Shown: positions 8,286 to 16,174 of the stretch, piece after piece
Layout of the letters: every line of letters begins with the position of its first letter
Position numbering within the stretch: position 1 is the stretch's first letter
From: Stenotrophomonas maltophilia
GTDB taxonomy: Bacteria > Pseudomonadota > Gammaproteobacteria > Xanthomonadales > Xanthomonadaceae
Assembly (NCBI RefSeq): GCF_006970445.1
Contig: NZ_CP033877.1
Location: 1,186,750-1,250,749, forward strand
Direction: 5' to 3'
DNA length: 64,000 bases
Made by a program: the position numbers and the translations under genes
The notes under the pieces: model-generated
The model's input: the letters and a program-made list of their open reading frames with translations, nothing else
What the model was told of the DNA's origin: nothing
Database searches by the model: none

Positions 8286-9071
8286 TCAGGCCTCGAAGAA
8301 TGGAGAGGGGGTAGTGCCGGCCGCTGGCCGGCATTCCCGGGGATCGGTCGACGCAACCAGAACGCCTGCCGTGCAGAGTTCGCGCAGCACGGGAATGCAG
8401 GCCGCACGCAATGCGTCCGTTGCCACGTCATGTGTTTCGGACAGCGCCTGCAGTGCCTCATCCACCGGCGCGCCGTCGTCACCGAAGACCGAAAGCAGCG
8501 CGTAGGCCAGCGGTGACAGTTCCTCGGCCTGCAGGCTGAAATCGGCGAGGCGCTGGATCACCAGCAGCGTGGGCGCTGCGCTCGATACCGGTTCCAGCGC
8601 CTCGTCCTCATGCACCGGCCACTGGTAGCCAAGCACCCGCACCGACGGCGAAACCGCCAGCACATCACTGTCCACGGGAACACGGTGCAGCGGCCTCCCG
8701 GCGTAACGCGCTTCAATGTGCAGCGACTGCAGCGTGCTCTCGTAGTGCGCCAGTTCTGCTGCCCAGCCCGGCAGTACCAGCGCGTCCTGCACCGCCAGCC
8801 AGGTCGCGAACTCGCCGGCGATCCGTGGGAACAACGGGGTCTGGCAGGCGTGGCGGGCGTAGTAGTGCTCCACTGTGTCGCGCCAGCGCGGCGTGCCCAA
8901 CTGGTGTTGCAGTCGCGGCAGGCTGCCGGCCAGGAGGGTGTCCAGGCTGTCGATGCACAGGCGGCGGTACACCGCCAGCCTGCGCGCCTCGACGCCATCG
9001 GGTGCGGCCATTGCAGGGTCGCGCACATGATCGGCCCAGCGCCGTTGCAGGGTAGCCAGCGACTCAGCCAT
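8286..9071 (-). CDS. bufC: DUF2063 family RiPP partner protein (HvfC/BufC-like)
   Basis: The protein has 261 residues. The N-terminal ~90 residues form the helical domain once called a putative DNA-binding domain of DUF2063 ([26 protein letters not shown]). A C-terminal winged-helix-like part follows. In MNIO systems this protein is the partner that brings the precursor peptide to the DUF692 enzyme. It overlaps the end of the DUF692 gene by 8 bases, so translation is probably coupled. The last residues (CRPAAGTT) are encoded by a SMAG repeat at 8311-8333, so the tail is strain-specific. Confidence 0.88.
   Translation of the reverse strand: MAESLATLQRRWADHVRDPAMAAPDGVEARRLAVYRRLCIDSLDTLLAGSLPRLQHQLGTPRWRDTVEHYYARHACQTPLFPRIAGEFATWLAVQDALVLPGWAAELAHYESTLQSLHIEARYAGRPLHRVPVDSDVLAVSPSVRVLGYQWPVHEDEALEPVSSAAPTLLVIQRLADFSLQAEELSPLAYALLSVFGDDGAPVDEALQALSETHDVATDALRAACIPVLRELCTAGVLVASTDPRECRPAAGTTPSPFFEA
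8311..8333 (+). repeat. SMAG hairpin inside the 3' end of the bufC-like gene
   Basis: This is a canonical copy starting GTAGTGCCGGCCGCTGGCC. It lies inside the coding frame of the opposite-strand gene and is read through as its C-terminal residues. Confidence 0.88.
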
Positions 9072-9909
9072 GGGCCACCTCGGGCCAACGTGCCTCGACC
9101 TGCGCCTGGCGGATCTGCGCAACCTCGGCCAGCAGCTCTGGCAGCGGCGGAAAGTTGAAGTCGCGTTCGAGCAGCGTGGGGCGCACGCCCACCCGCGCAT
9201 AGGCCTCGCGCAACAGCGCCCAGACCACGCCTTTCACCGGCGCACCGTGGGTATCGATCTTGAAGCCATCGTCTTCATCGAAGTGGCCCGCTACGTGCAG
9301 CGAGGCGACACGGTGGGACGGCACGAGGGCCAGGAATTCGAAGGCGTCGTAACCGTTGTTGCAGGCGTTGACGAAGACGTTGTTGACGTCCAGCAGCAGG
9401 TCGCAGTCGGCTTCGGCGAGCACGGCGTTGATGAAGTCGATCTCGCTCATGTCCGCGCCGGCAACGGCGTAGTAGGAGATGTTCTCCACGGCGATGCGTC
9501 GGCCGAGCATGTCCTGCACCTGGGCGATGCGACCGGCGACATGGTGTACGGCCTCGGCGGTGAACGGCAGCGGCAGCAGGTCATAGACATGGCCACCGGC
9601 GGCGCAGTAGCTCAGGTGTTCGCTGTACAGCTGCACCTGGTGCAGGTCGAGGAAGGCTCGGGTCTGTGCCAGCAGGGTGCGGTCCAGCGGATCAGGGCCG
9701 CCCAGCGACAGCGACAGGCCGTGGCAGGTCAAGGGGTGGCGCTCGCTGAGTTGGCGCAGCGCTGCGCCGTGTGCACCGCCGACGCCGATCCAGTTGTCGG
9801 GGGAGACTTCGAGGAAGTCGATGGCACCGGCCGGCATTGCCAGCAGTTCGTCGATCAGGCCACGGCGCAGGCCAAGACCGGCGGCATTGGAGGGCAGGGG
9901 CAGGGACAT
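9064..9909 (-). CDS. bufB: DUF692 / MNIO multinuclear iron oxidase (HvfB/BufB-like)
   Basis: The 281-residue protein has a TIM-barrel DUF692 fold. Expected iron ligands are visible: H63 (TCHGLS), E97-H98 (YSEHLS), E142 (ENISYY), D174 (LDVNNVFVN), H205 (SLHVAGH), D219-H221 (IDTHG) and E248 (LLERD). MNIO enzymes use two or three iron atoms and oxygen to rebuild cysteines of a precursor peptide into heterocycles that bind copper. The start at 9909 has GGAG nine bases upstream; the longer frame from 9969 overlaps the precursor gene. It lies directly after the Cys-rich precursor and before the DUF2063 partner, so the modification unit is complete. Confidence 0.93.
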   Translation of the reverse strand: MSLPLPSNAAGLGLRRGLIDELLAMPAGAIDFLEVSPDNWIGVGGAHGAALRQLSERHPLTCHGLSLSLGGPDPLDRTLLAQTRAFLDLHQVQLYSEHLSYCAAGGHVYDLLPLPFTAEAVHHVAGRIAQVQDMLGRRIAVENISYYAVAGADMSEIDFINAVLAEADCDLLLDVNNVFVNACNNGYDAFEFLALVPSHRVASLHVAGHFDEDDGFKIDTHGAPVKGVVWALLREAYARVGVRPTLLERDFNFPPLPELLAEVAQIRQAQVEARWPEVAHG

Positions 9910-9965
9910 GGCGGATGCTCCAGAGAGAGGGCGCCGCCCTGGAGGCGGCGCCGGTTGAACGTCGA

Positions 9966-10442
9966 TCAATCGGCAACGCGGGAGAACAGGCCCTTCGGCA
10001 TCGGCTTGCCGTTGGCGGTGTAGACGCTGCGCAGGTAGTCGTGTGCTTCCTGCTCGCTGATGTAACCATCGTGGTCGGTGTCGATGCGGTCGAACTCGGC
10101 GGCACGCTTGGCGGCCACAGCGTTGAACTCGGCGCGCGAGACCTTGCCGTCGTGGTCACGGTCGGTGCGGGCAAACGAGGCGTCGCCGCACTTGCCTTCG
10201 CCACACTGGCCCTCGGCCACCTTGGCCTTGCCAGCGGGCTTGCCGGTGGTGGCCTTGTTGGCCCCGCACTTGCCTTCACCGCACTTGCCTTCGGCGGCGG
10301 CGCTCATGGCCACCGCGCTGATCGCCAGCGGTTGGATCGCGGCGGCCTGGCCGGCCAGCAGCAGGCCACCGGCCAGGGCGATGCCGATGGCACCGATGCG
10401 CGGCAGGCGGGAGGAGGGGGTGTTCTTGGTCGAGACGGACAT
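9966..10442 (-). CDS. bufA: Bufferin/HvfA-like precursor with EGKCG repeats and two EF hands
   Basis: The 158-residue protein has a signal peptide (hydrophobic core ~17-35). Two Cys blocks follow, [10 protein letters not shown] (51-60) and [10 protein letters not shown] (77-86), giving Cys 54, 59, 80 and 85. Two canonical EF-hand loops end the protein, at 94-105 ([12 protein letters not shown]) and 121-132 ([12 protein letters not shown]). EGKCG repeats are the core of HvfA-type precursors whose Cys residues are modified by MNIO enzymes for copper binding. The fused EF hands suggest calcium binding as well, which is unusual for a precursor. AAGGAG lies upstream of the ATG. The gene sits between doxX and bufB. 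The modified state is inferred. Confidence 0.88.
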   Translation of the reverse strand: MSVSTKNTPSSRLPRIGAIGIALAGGLLLAGQAAAIQPLAISAVAMSAAAEGKCGEGKCGANKATTGKPAGKAKVAEGQCGEGKCGDASFARTDRDHDGKVSRAEFNAVAAKRAAEFDRIDTDHDGYISEQEAHDYLRSVYTANGKPMPKGLFSRVAD

Positions 10443-10538
10443 GGTGGTGACTCCTTGGGAAAGCACGCGGGGCGTGCGGGATGGACGCCGCCGAAGAGGC
10501 GACGGAAAGGGAAACGTTCGGGAACAGGGGGAAGCGGC

Positions 10539-11183
10539 TCAGGCGGTGCGGCGGCGACGCAGCAGATAGCCCAGCAGCAGCACGCCACCGAGCAGGGCGC
10601 CACCGAAGCCGATGCCGGGCAACAGCGCGGCAACCGGCAGCAGCAGGGCGATCAGGCTGACGCCCCAGCCCAGGCCGTCATTGCCGACGGGGGCATGCTG
10701 TGAGCCGGCCAGCAGCCGGTCCACGCTGAGCGCGCCACCGCCGTTGAGGATCAGTGGCAGCAGCATGGCCAGGAACAGCAGCGGCAGCTTGAAGTTGCCG
10801 TAGCCCTGGTCGGTGATCGCATAGCCCTGCCAGAGTTCACCCAGGCCGTTCCATTGGTCGGGCCAGTGCACGGCAGCGATGGCGACCACGGTCAACACCC
10901 AGAAGACGTAGGCCACTGAGCGCGTGGCCAGGCCGAGCAGCAGCATCACCGCACCCACCAGTTCCAGCCAGGTGGCAAGCTGCCAGTTCAACGACGCGGG
11001 CAGGGTGGAGAACGGGAACGGGAAGCGGCCTTCCAGGTCGGCGAACCAGTTCTGGCCGCCCAGCTTCTCGCGGCCGGATTCAAAGAACTCCCAGGCCAGC
11101 AGGGTGCGCAGCGCCAATGGCGAGAGCCAGCGGCCCACGGCGTCCAGGCGGGGGGTATACACGGAAGAGGCGGTGCTGATCAT
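10539..11183 (-). CDS. DoxX family inner-membrane protein (HvfD-like)
   Basis: The 214-residue protein has four to six membrane helices. [19 protein letters not shown] begins the DoxX domain, [16 protein letters not shown] follows in the second helix, and a C-terminal helix ends in RRRRTA. DoxX proteins accompany DUF692/DUF2063 genes in the Hvf-type operons; their role there may be redox or membrane transfer and is not established. The start at 11183 is preceded by CAGGA. It is the first gene of the operon, 96 bases before the precursor gene. Its leader holds a perfect hairpin and an inverted-repeat element. Confidence 0.88.
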   Translation of the reverse strand: MISTASSVYTPRLDAVGRWLSPLALRTLLAWEFFESGREKLGGQNWFADLEGRFPFPFSTLPASLNWQLATWLELVGAVMLLLGLATRSVAYVFWVLTVVAIAAVHWPDQWNGLGELWQGYAITDQGYGNFKLPLLFLAMLLPLILNGGGALSVDRLLAGSQHAPVGNDGLGWGVSLIALLLPVAALLPGIGFGGALLGGVLLLGYLLRRRRTA

Positions 11184-11239
11184 GGTGGTGTCCTGCGGGC
11201 CAGTGGTCGATGGAGGCCATTTCAGGCGGCGCAGGTATC

Positions 11240-11258
11240 GGCAACGTGTGCCGTTGCC
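11240..11258 (-). promoter_or_regulatory. Leader hairpin of the doxX-buf operon
   Basis: GGCAACG and CGTTGCC form a perfect 7-base stem with a 5-base loop, between the candidate promoter element and the doxX start. It could be an operator or an RNA structure in the leader. Confidence 0.5.
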
Positions 11259-11273
11259 CGGGGTTTTGTCAGC

Positions 11274-11304
11274 GACTGTGGCCGCGGCGGGGTTTCGTAC
11301 AGTC
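11274..11304 (-). promoter_or_regulatory. Inverted-repeat element before doxX (ACTGT-N19-ACAGT)
   Basis: GACTGT and ACAGTC are separated by 19 bases, 91 bases upstream of the doxX start. Read on the minus strand the interior contains GAAACCCCGCC. The same half-sites with the same spacing and a similar interior lie at 11413-11441 in front of the divergent operon. This is either an operator or an ECF-type promoter (GAAACC then GTC). Confidence 0.6.
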
Positions 11305-11412
11305 AGATACAAAGACGATGCGTTGACGCACATCGGGGCGTTGCGCGCCCGCGTGCGGGGAGCGATATCCACCCGGTAGCGCCCAGCCAGGACCGGCGCC
11401 CGAATGTATCCC

Positions 11413-11441
11413 ACTGTAGAAACCCGCCTGCGCCCTACAGT
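11413..11441 (+). promoter_or_regulatory. Inverted-repeat element before the hydrolase operon (ACTGT-N19-ACAGT)
   Basis: ACTGTA and TACAGT flank GAAACCCGCCTGCGCCC. It is 84 bases before the hydrolase start and is the partner of the element at 11274-11304. The two copies point away from each other, each towards the operon it precedes. Confidence 0.6.
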
Positions 11442-11524
11442 CCGGTACAACTCTGGGCCGCGGAGAAACAGCGGTGATACACCGGCAGGCGGAAATGGCC
11501 ACTCCCAACACCGGAGTGCCACCC

Positions 11525-12319
11525 ATGATCCGTACCTCGTTGCTTGCCGCTGCTGTCGCCCTTGCCGGCGCCGCGGCCCCCGCCTTCGCCAGCCAGGCCG
11601 ATACCGCTGCACCGCCCACCGTCATCCTGGTGCACGGCGCCTTCGCCGATGGCTCCAGCTGGAGCAAGGTCATCAGTACCCTGCATGACTGGAAGCTGCC
11701 GGCGGTGGCCGTACAGAATCCGCTCACCTCGTTGGCCGACGATGTCGCCGCCACCCGTCGCGCGATTGCCGCCGCGCCCGGCAAGGTGGTGCTGGTCGGC
11801 CACAGCTGGGGTGGCACGGTCATCACCGAAGCGGGCAATGACCCGAAGGTGCAGGCGCTGGTGTACGTGGCGGCCTTCGCACCGGATGCAGGGCAGTCTT
11901 CGGCGCAACAGGGCGAAGGTTTCCCGGTCGGTCCGGGCCTGGCCCGACTGCAGGAAAGGGATGGCTACCTGACGTTGCCGGCTGATGCCATCGCCCAGGA
12001 CTTCGCGCCGGACGTGATGAAAAAATCGGCCGCACTGCTGTACAGCACGCAGGTCCCGTTGAAGGCCAGCGCGCTGGGCGAGGTGGTGAACGTTGCGGCG
12101 TGGCGCAGCAAGCCGAGCTGGTACGTGCTCAGCCGCGATGACCGCATGCTGTCGCCGCAACTGCAGGCCGCGACCGCACGTCGCATCGGTGCACAGCTGC
12201 AATCGATCGGCAGCAGCCATGTGTCGCTGCTTTCGCATCCGGCGCAGGTGGCCGACAGCATCCTGGAAGCGGCAGGGGTGAAGCCGGCGGAACTGCCGCT
12301 GGCCGAGCAGGGGGGCTGA
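11525..12319 (+). CDS. Secreted alpha/beta hydrolase
   Basis: The 264-residue protein has a signal peptide ([19 protein letters not shown]) and an alpha/beta hydrolase fold. It shows the oxyanion segment [11 protein letters not shown], the nucleophile elbow GHSWGG, the acid SRDDRML and the late histidine [10 protein letters not shown]. It matches the small esterase group often annotated as EstC- or methylesterase-like; the substrate is unknown. The start at 11525 is taken from the signal peptide. It is the first gene of an operon with the thioredoxin-like gene 3 bases downstream. It faces the metallophore operon across a 341-base gap that holds both inverted-repeat elements. Confidence 0.87.
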   Translation: MIRTSLLAAAVALAGAAAPAFASQADTAAPPTVILVHGAFADGSSWSKVISTLHDWKLPAVAVQNPLTSLADDVAATRRAIAAAPGKVVLVGHSWGGTVITEAGNDPKVQALVYVAAFAPDAGQSSAQQGEGFPVGPGLARLQERDGYLTLPADAIAQDFAPDVMKKSAALLYSTQVPLKASALGEVVNVAAWRSKPSWYVLSRDDRMLSPQLQAATARRIGAQLQSIGSSHVSLLSHPAQVADSILEAAGVKPAELPLAEQGG

Positions 12320-12322
12320 GCG

Positions 12323-12868
12323 ATGGCCGCACTGCGAGGGTACGCATTGCCGCTGTTGCTGGGGCTGCTGGGCGGAGCGGCGTTGCTGCTGGCATGGCCC
12401 GGTGCGGATGCCGGCGCGCAGCCGCTCGATGCCGCACCGATGGCGGGGTTCGACGGTGGCGGGCCCTGGCACAACAGCCCACCGCTCACACTGAAGCAGT
12501 TACAGGGGCAGGTGGTGCTGGTCGAGTTCTGGACCTACACCTGCAGCAACTGCCTCAACGTGGCGCCCTATGTCCACCAGTGGCATGCGCGATACGCGTC
12601 GCAGGGCCTGAGGGTGATCGGCGTGCATACGCCGGAATTCGCCTATGAAGGGCTGCCCGGCAACGTGCGCAAGGCCATCGCACGGTTGGATATCACCTGG
12701 CCGGTGGTGCAGGACAACCAGTACCGGATCTGGAACGCCTGGGGCAACCGCTTCTGGCCCGCGCTGTACCTGCTCGACCGGCAGGGGCGGGTGGTCTACC
12801 GCCATTACGGCGAGGGCGACTACGCACGTACCGAAAGCGAGATCCAGCGCCTGCTGGCCAGCCCCTGA
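12323..12868 (+). CDS. Membrane-anchored thioredoxin-like protein (TlpA/DipZ type)
   Basis: The 181-residue protein has an uncleaved-looking N-terminal helix (~8-25) and then a periplasmic thioredoxin fold. The active site is CSNC at 74-77 in VEFWTYTCSNCLN, which matches the redoxin domain of DipZ-like proteins rather than DsbA. A cis-proline is likely in FWPALYLLD. It starts 3 bases after the hydrolase stop, so the two are cotranscribed. It probably handles thiol redox outside the membrane; a link to cysteines of the divergently encoded metallophore precursor is possible but unproven. Confidence 0.87.
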   Translation: MAALRGYALPLLLGLLGGAALLLAWPGADAGAQPLDAAPMAGFDGGGPWHNSPPLTLKQLQGQVVLVEFWTYTCSNCLNVAPYVHQWHARYASQGLRVIGVHTPEFAYEGLPGNVRKAIARLDITWPVVQDNQYRIWNAWGNRFWPALYLLDRQGRVVYRHYGEGDYARTESEIQRLLASP

Positions 12869-12926
12869 GCCGCGCTACCATGGCCGCGCCGCGCGGCGCT
12901 GTCCCCCTGCCTTCATCGAGAACGCA

Positions 12927-13667
12927 ATGAACCATGTACCGCACATCCTGGTCGTCGACGATGACAGCGAGATTCGCCAGATGCTGGCCGACTACCTGCA
13001 ACGCAACGGCCTGCGCGTGAGCCAGGCCGACGGTGGCCGGGCCATGCGCGCGCTGATGGATACCCATGCCGTGGATCTGGTGGTGCTGGACGTGATGATG
13101 CCGGGCGAGGACGGCCTGAGCCTGTGCCGCAACCTGCGCGCCGGCAAGCATCGTGCGGTGCCGGTGGTGCTGCTGACCGCCCGCGACGACGAGACCGACC
13201 GCATCATCGGCCTGGAAATGGGCGCTGACGACTACGTGACCAAGCCCTTCTCTTCGCGCGAACTGCTGGCACGCATCAATGCGGTGATCCGCCGCACCCG
13301 GATGCTGCCGCCGAATCTGCAGGTGAGCGAAGCAGGTCGCCAGCTGGCCTTCGGCGAGTGGCGCCTGGACACCACCGCACGCCACCTGCTGGATGCGCAG
13401 GACACCGCGTATCCGCTCAGTGGCGCCGAGTTCCGCCTGCTTCGCGTGTTCCTCGATCACGCCAATCGGGTGCTCAGCCGCGACCAGTTGCTCAGCCTCA
13501 CCCAGGGCCGCGATGCCGAACTGTTCGATCGCTCGATCGACCTGCTGGTCAGCCGCGTGCGGCAGCGCCTGGGTGACGACGCACGCGAGCCGACCTACAT
13601 CAAGACCGTGCGCAGCGAAGGCTATGTGTTCAGCGTGCCGGTGCAGTTGCTGGGACCGGACGAATGA
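12927..13667 (+). CDS. OmpR-family response regulator
   Basis: The 246-residue protein has a receiver domain (1-120) with acidic residues D11-D13, the phosphorylation site D55 in VVLDVMMPG and the conserved lysine in DDYVTKPFSSREL. An OmpR/PhoB winged helix (~150-240) follows, with RDQLLSLTQGRDAELFDRSI and a wing at KTVRSEGYVFS. It overlaps the sensor kinase by 4 bases. It follows the thioredoxin-like gene by 58 bases and may be read partly from the same promoter. The target genes are unknown, but the neighbouring operons are candidates. Confidence 0.94.
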   Translation: MNHVPHILVVDDDSEIRQMLADYLQRNGLRVSQADGGRAMRALMDTHAVDLVVLDVMMPGEDGLSLCRNLRAGKHRAVPVVLLTARDDETDRIIGLEMGADDYVTKPFSSRELLARINAVIRRTRMLPPNLQVSEAGRQLAFGEWRLDTTARHLLDAQDTAYPLSGAEFRLLRVFLDHANRVLSRDQLLSLTQGRDAELFDRSIDLLVSRVRQRLGDDAREPTYIKTVRSEGYVFSVPVQLLGPDE

Positions 13668-14977
13668 ACACCACCGCACGCCGTCCACGCTGGCCGCGCA
13701 CGCTGTCGGCGCGGCTGCTGCTGGTGTTGCTGGGCGGACTGGCCCTGGCCCACGCACTGTCCTTCGGCCTGCTGTTCTTCGAACGCTACCAGTCCACCCG
13801 CAGCATGATGCTGCGCAACCTCGATGAAGACGTGGCCGTGAGTGTCGCGCTGCTGGAGCACCTGCCCGAGGACCAGCGCGATGCCTGGGTGCCGCGGCTG
13901 GAGCGGCGCACCTACCGTTACCTGCTGCGCCCCGCCGCGGCCGGACCAGGGCTGCAGACCGATCGTGCACGCCAGGTCACGGCGATCATCGACGACAGCC
14001 TGCAGCACCGCTATCCGTTGCAGGCGCGCCAGGTGGCTCGCCTGCCGGAGCGGTTCGAGGTGGAACTGCGCCTGCACGACGGCACACCCTTGACCATTGA
14101 AGTCACTCCGTCGGGCCTGCCGCTGGCACGTTGGCTGCCCGCCGTGCTGCTGGTGCAGCTGGCGCTGCTGCTGGTGTGCGCGTGGTTGGCGGTGCGCCTG
14201 GCCATGCGCCCGCTGCAGCAGCTGTCGCATGCGGTGGAGCATCTGCAGCCGGGCAAGGACGGGTCTGCACTGCCTGAAGACGGCCCTGCGGAAGTGGGCG
14301 GCGCGGCGGCCGCACTCAATGCACTGCAGGCACGCATTCGTGGCCATGTCAGTGAGCGCCTGCAGATCCTGGCCGCGATCTCGCACGACCTGCAGACCCC
14401 CATCACGCGCATGAAGCTCCGGGTGGAGACCCTGCCTGAAGACAGCACCCAGCAGCGGCTGCTGGCCGACCTCGACCACCTGGGTCAACTGGTGCGTGAG
14501 GGCGTGGCCTATGCGCGCAGCAGCCACGTCGCCAGTGGCGCGCCGGTGTCGATGGACCTGGGCGCGTTCCTGGCCAGTGTGGTCGGCGATTACGAGGACA
14601 TGGGCAAGCCGGTCAGTGGTGGTGCGCCCGCTGGACTGGTCGTGCAGACCTGGCCGCAGCCGCTGCGCCGGGTGGTCGGTAATCTGGTCGACAACGCGTT
14701 GCGCTACGCCGGTGCCGCCGAGATCGAGGCGGGCCGCGATGAGGCCGGAAGGGTGTGGATCGGAATTTCCGACCGTGGCCCCGGCATTCCCGAGGGCCAG
14801 CTGCAGGCGGTGCTGGCGCCGTTCCACCGGCTGGAAAGCTCGCGCAATCGCGATACCGGCGGAACCGGCCTGGGCCTGGCCATCGCGGTGCAGCTGGCGC
14901 AGTCGCTGGGCGGCTCGCTGCGGTTGCACAACCGCGAGGGGGGCGGCTTGCGGGCGGAGCTGCAGCTGCCGGGGTAA
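13664..14977 (+). CDS. Sensor histidine kinase, EnvZ/RstB-like
   Basis: The 437-residue kinase has two membrane helices (~16-38 and ~160-180) around a periplasmic sensor of about 120 residues, then a HAMP linker. The phosphoacceptor H241 lies in ISHDLQTPITRM. The ATP domain shows the N box VGNLVDNALRYA, the G1 box ISDRGPGIP and the G2 box GGTGLGLAIA. It overlaps the regulator gene by 4 bases and is its cognate partner. The signal sensed is unknown. Confidence 0.94.
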   Translation: MNTTARRPRWPRTLSARLLLVLLGGLALAHALSFGLLFFERYQSTRSMMLRNLDEDVAVSVALLEHLPEDQRDAWVPRLERRTYRYLLRPAAAGPGLQTDRARQVTAIIDDSLQHRYPLQARQVARLPERFEVELRLHDGTPLTIEVTPSGLPLARWLPAVLLVQLALLLVCAWLAVRLAMRPLQQLSHAVEHLQPGKDGSALPEDGPAEVGGAAAALNALQARIRGHVSERLQILAAISHDLQTPITRMKLRVETLPEDSTQQRLLADLDHLGQLVREGVAYARSSHVASGAPVSMDLGAFLASVVGDYEDMGKPVSGGAPAGLVVQTWPQPLRRVVGNLVDNALRYAGAAEIEAGRDEAGRVWIGISDRGPGIPEGQLQAVLAPFHRLESSRNRDTGGTGLGLAIAVQLAQSLGGSLRLHNREGGGLRAELQLPG

Positions 14978-15082
14978 TTGGCGCGGTCAGAGCATCCACG
15001 CACGGCGCTGATCTATGGCAATCCTGCCCGGCCCCGGGATCGGCGATCATCTGCAGGGAGTGTCGAAACCAGGAAACACGCA

Positions 15083-16093
15083 ATGCAGGGAACGCAGCAT
15101 TCAATCCGGCGTCCGCGCCACGTCGCGCTGCTGGTCGGTCTACTCGCGCTGGCGGCCTGCCAGCGCACACCGGACGCGTCGACCTTGGCACCCGCAGCGG
15201 GCACACCGCTTGCCGCCCCGGCCACCGCAACAGACCTCTCACCGCTACTCGATGCCTTGCCGACCTGCGCGCTGGACGGCTGGTACATCGATCACCAAAC
15301 CGACCGCCCGGCCCACCCCTGGTTGGCTGCGAACGCGCCGAAACCTTGCAAGGAGGACGGGGAGAACGAGATCGCCACGTTCTGCGTGCAGGGGCAATGG
15401 AAGGGGCTGCCGGTGGAGGAAGTGATCCTGCCGACGATGACGTTCGTTTCGTTCCGGGGGGCCAGGATCGGCCTGCCGCTGGAGAAGGCGCGTCCCATCG
15501 TCCGCCAGCGTTTCGGCCAGGACTTCCCGGGTGGTGCGGCTTACGAGGAGGGCCGAGAGCCGAAGCTGCTGGCCGACCCCGAGGATGCGCAGCGTTCGTG
15601 GCTGCTGTGCAGCACGCCGGAACCGGGAGACGACGTGGGCAGCCAGGCAGGCGTCAGCTACTCGGGCATGAACCTGCCCTACGACCACGACGGTTGCAGC
15701 TACCGCTACAGCCCGGTCGACTTCTGCGATGCGCCGCACCGGGCCGCCATCGACAATGCGCTCCAGCACCAGGAGCCCAATTTCAACCAGCACTACCTGC
15801 TGGTACAGGTCGATGATCGTCCAGAGTACTTCCAGCGCACGCTGGTGCTGGTCGATACCCGCACGGGCAGGGCGACGCCACTGCCGTTCGATGCCTTCAC
15901 CGGGCCGGCGGGGAAGGGCGGTGATGCAACCGGATACGGGACACTGGAAACGGGCGTGGACCAGCAGCAGTTCTGCCTCGATGGCGCGTTGCTGGTCTAC
16001 CGCGTGTTCGAGGAAGGGCGCTTCTGTTTCGGCTTTGACGGTGAGCGTTTCACCGGCCATGAAACCCAGTACATGCAGGCAGCGGATAGCTGA
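15083..16093 (+). CDS. Hypothetical lipoprotein
   Basis: The 336-residue protein starts at ATG 15083 (AGGA upstream). A lipoprotein signal ends in LLALAAC with the lipidated Cys at about residue 26 followed by Q, so outer-membrane sorting is likely. The mature part has several Cys residues (PTCALDG, KPCKEDG, TFCVQG, LLCSTP, DGCSY, DFCDAP, QFCLDG), suggesting multiple disulfides. I do not recognise a domain. It stands alone after the two-component pair. Confidence 0.75.
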   Translation: MQGTQHSIRRPRHVALLVGLLALAACQRTPDASTLAPAAGTPLAAPATATDLSPLLDALPTCALDGWYIDHQTDRPAHPWLAANAPKPCKEDGENEIATFCVQGQWKGLPVEEVILPTMTFVSFRGARIGLPLEKARPIVRQRFGQDFPGGAAYEEGREPKLLADPEDAQRSWLLCSTPEPGDDVGSQAGVSYSGMNLPYDHDGCSYRYSPVDFCDAPHRAAIDNALQHQEPNFNQHYLLVQVDDRPEYFQRTLVLVDTRTGRATPLPFDAFTGPAGKGGDATGYGTLETGVDQQQFCLDGALLVYRVFEEGRFCFGFDGERFTGHETQYMQAADS

Positions 16094-16174
16094 CGACCGG
16101 CATTTCACCCCGTCCATGCCACGCTGCGCGGAACCTGTACATCCGGGATCGAGGCTGTTGAAGGCGAATACGCA

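Noticed and set aside
11184..11524. A possible small gene in the divergent gap before the hydrolase
   Set aside because: No frame has a ribosome site with plausible codon use; the gap is better explained by promoters, the paired elements and the hairpin.
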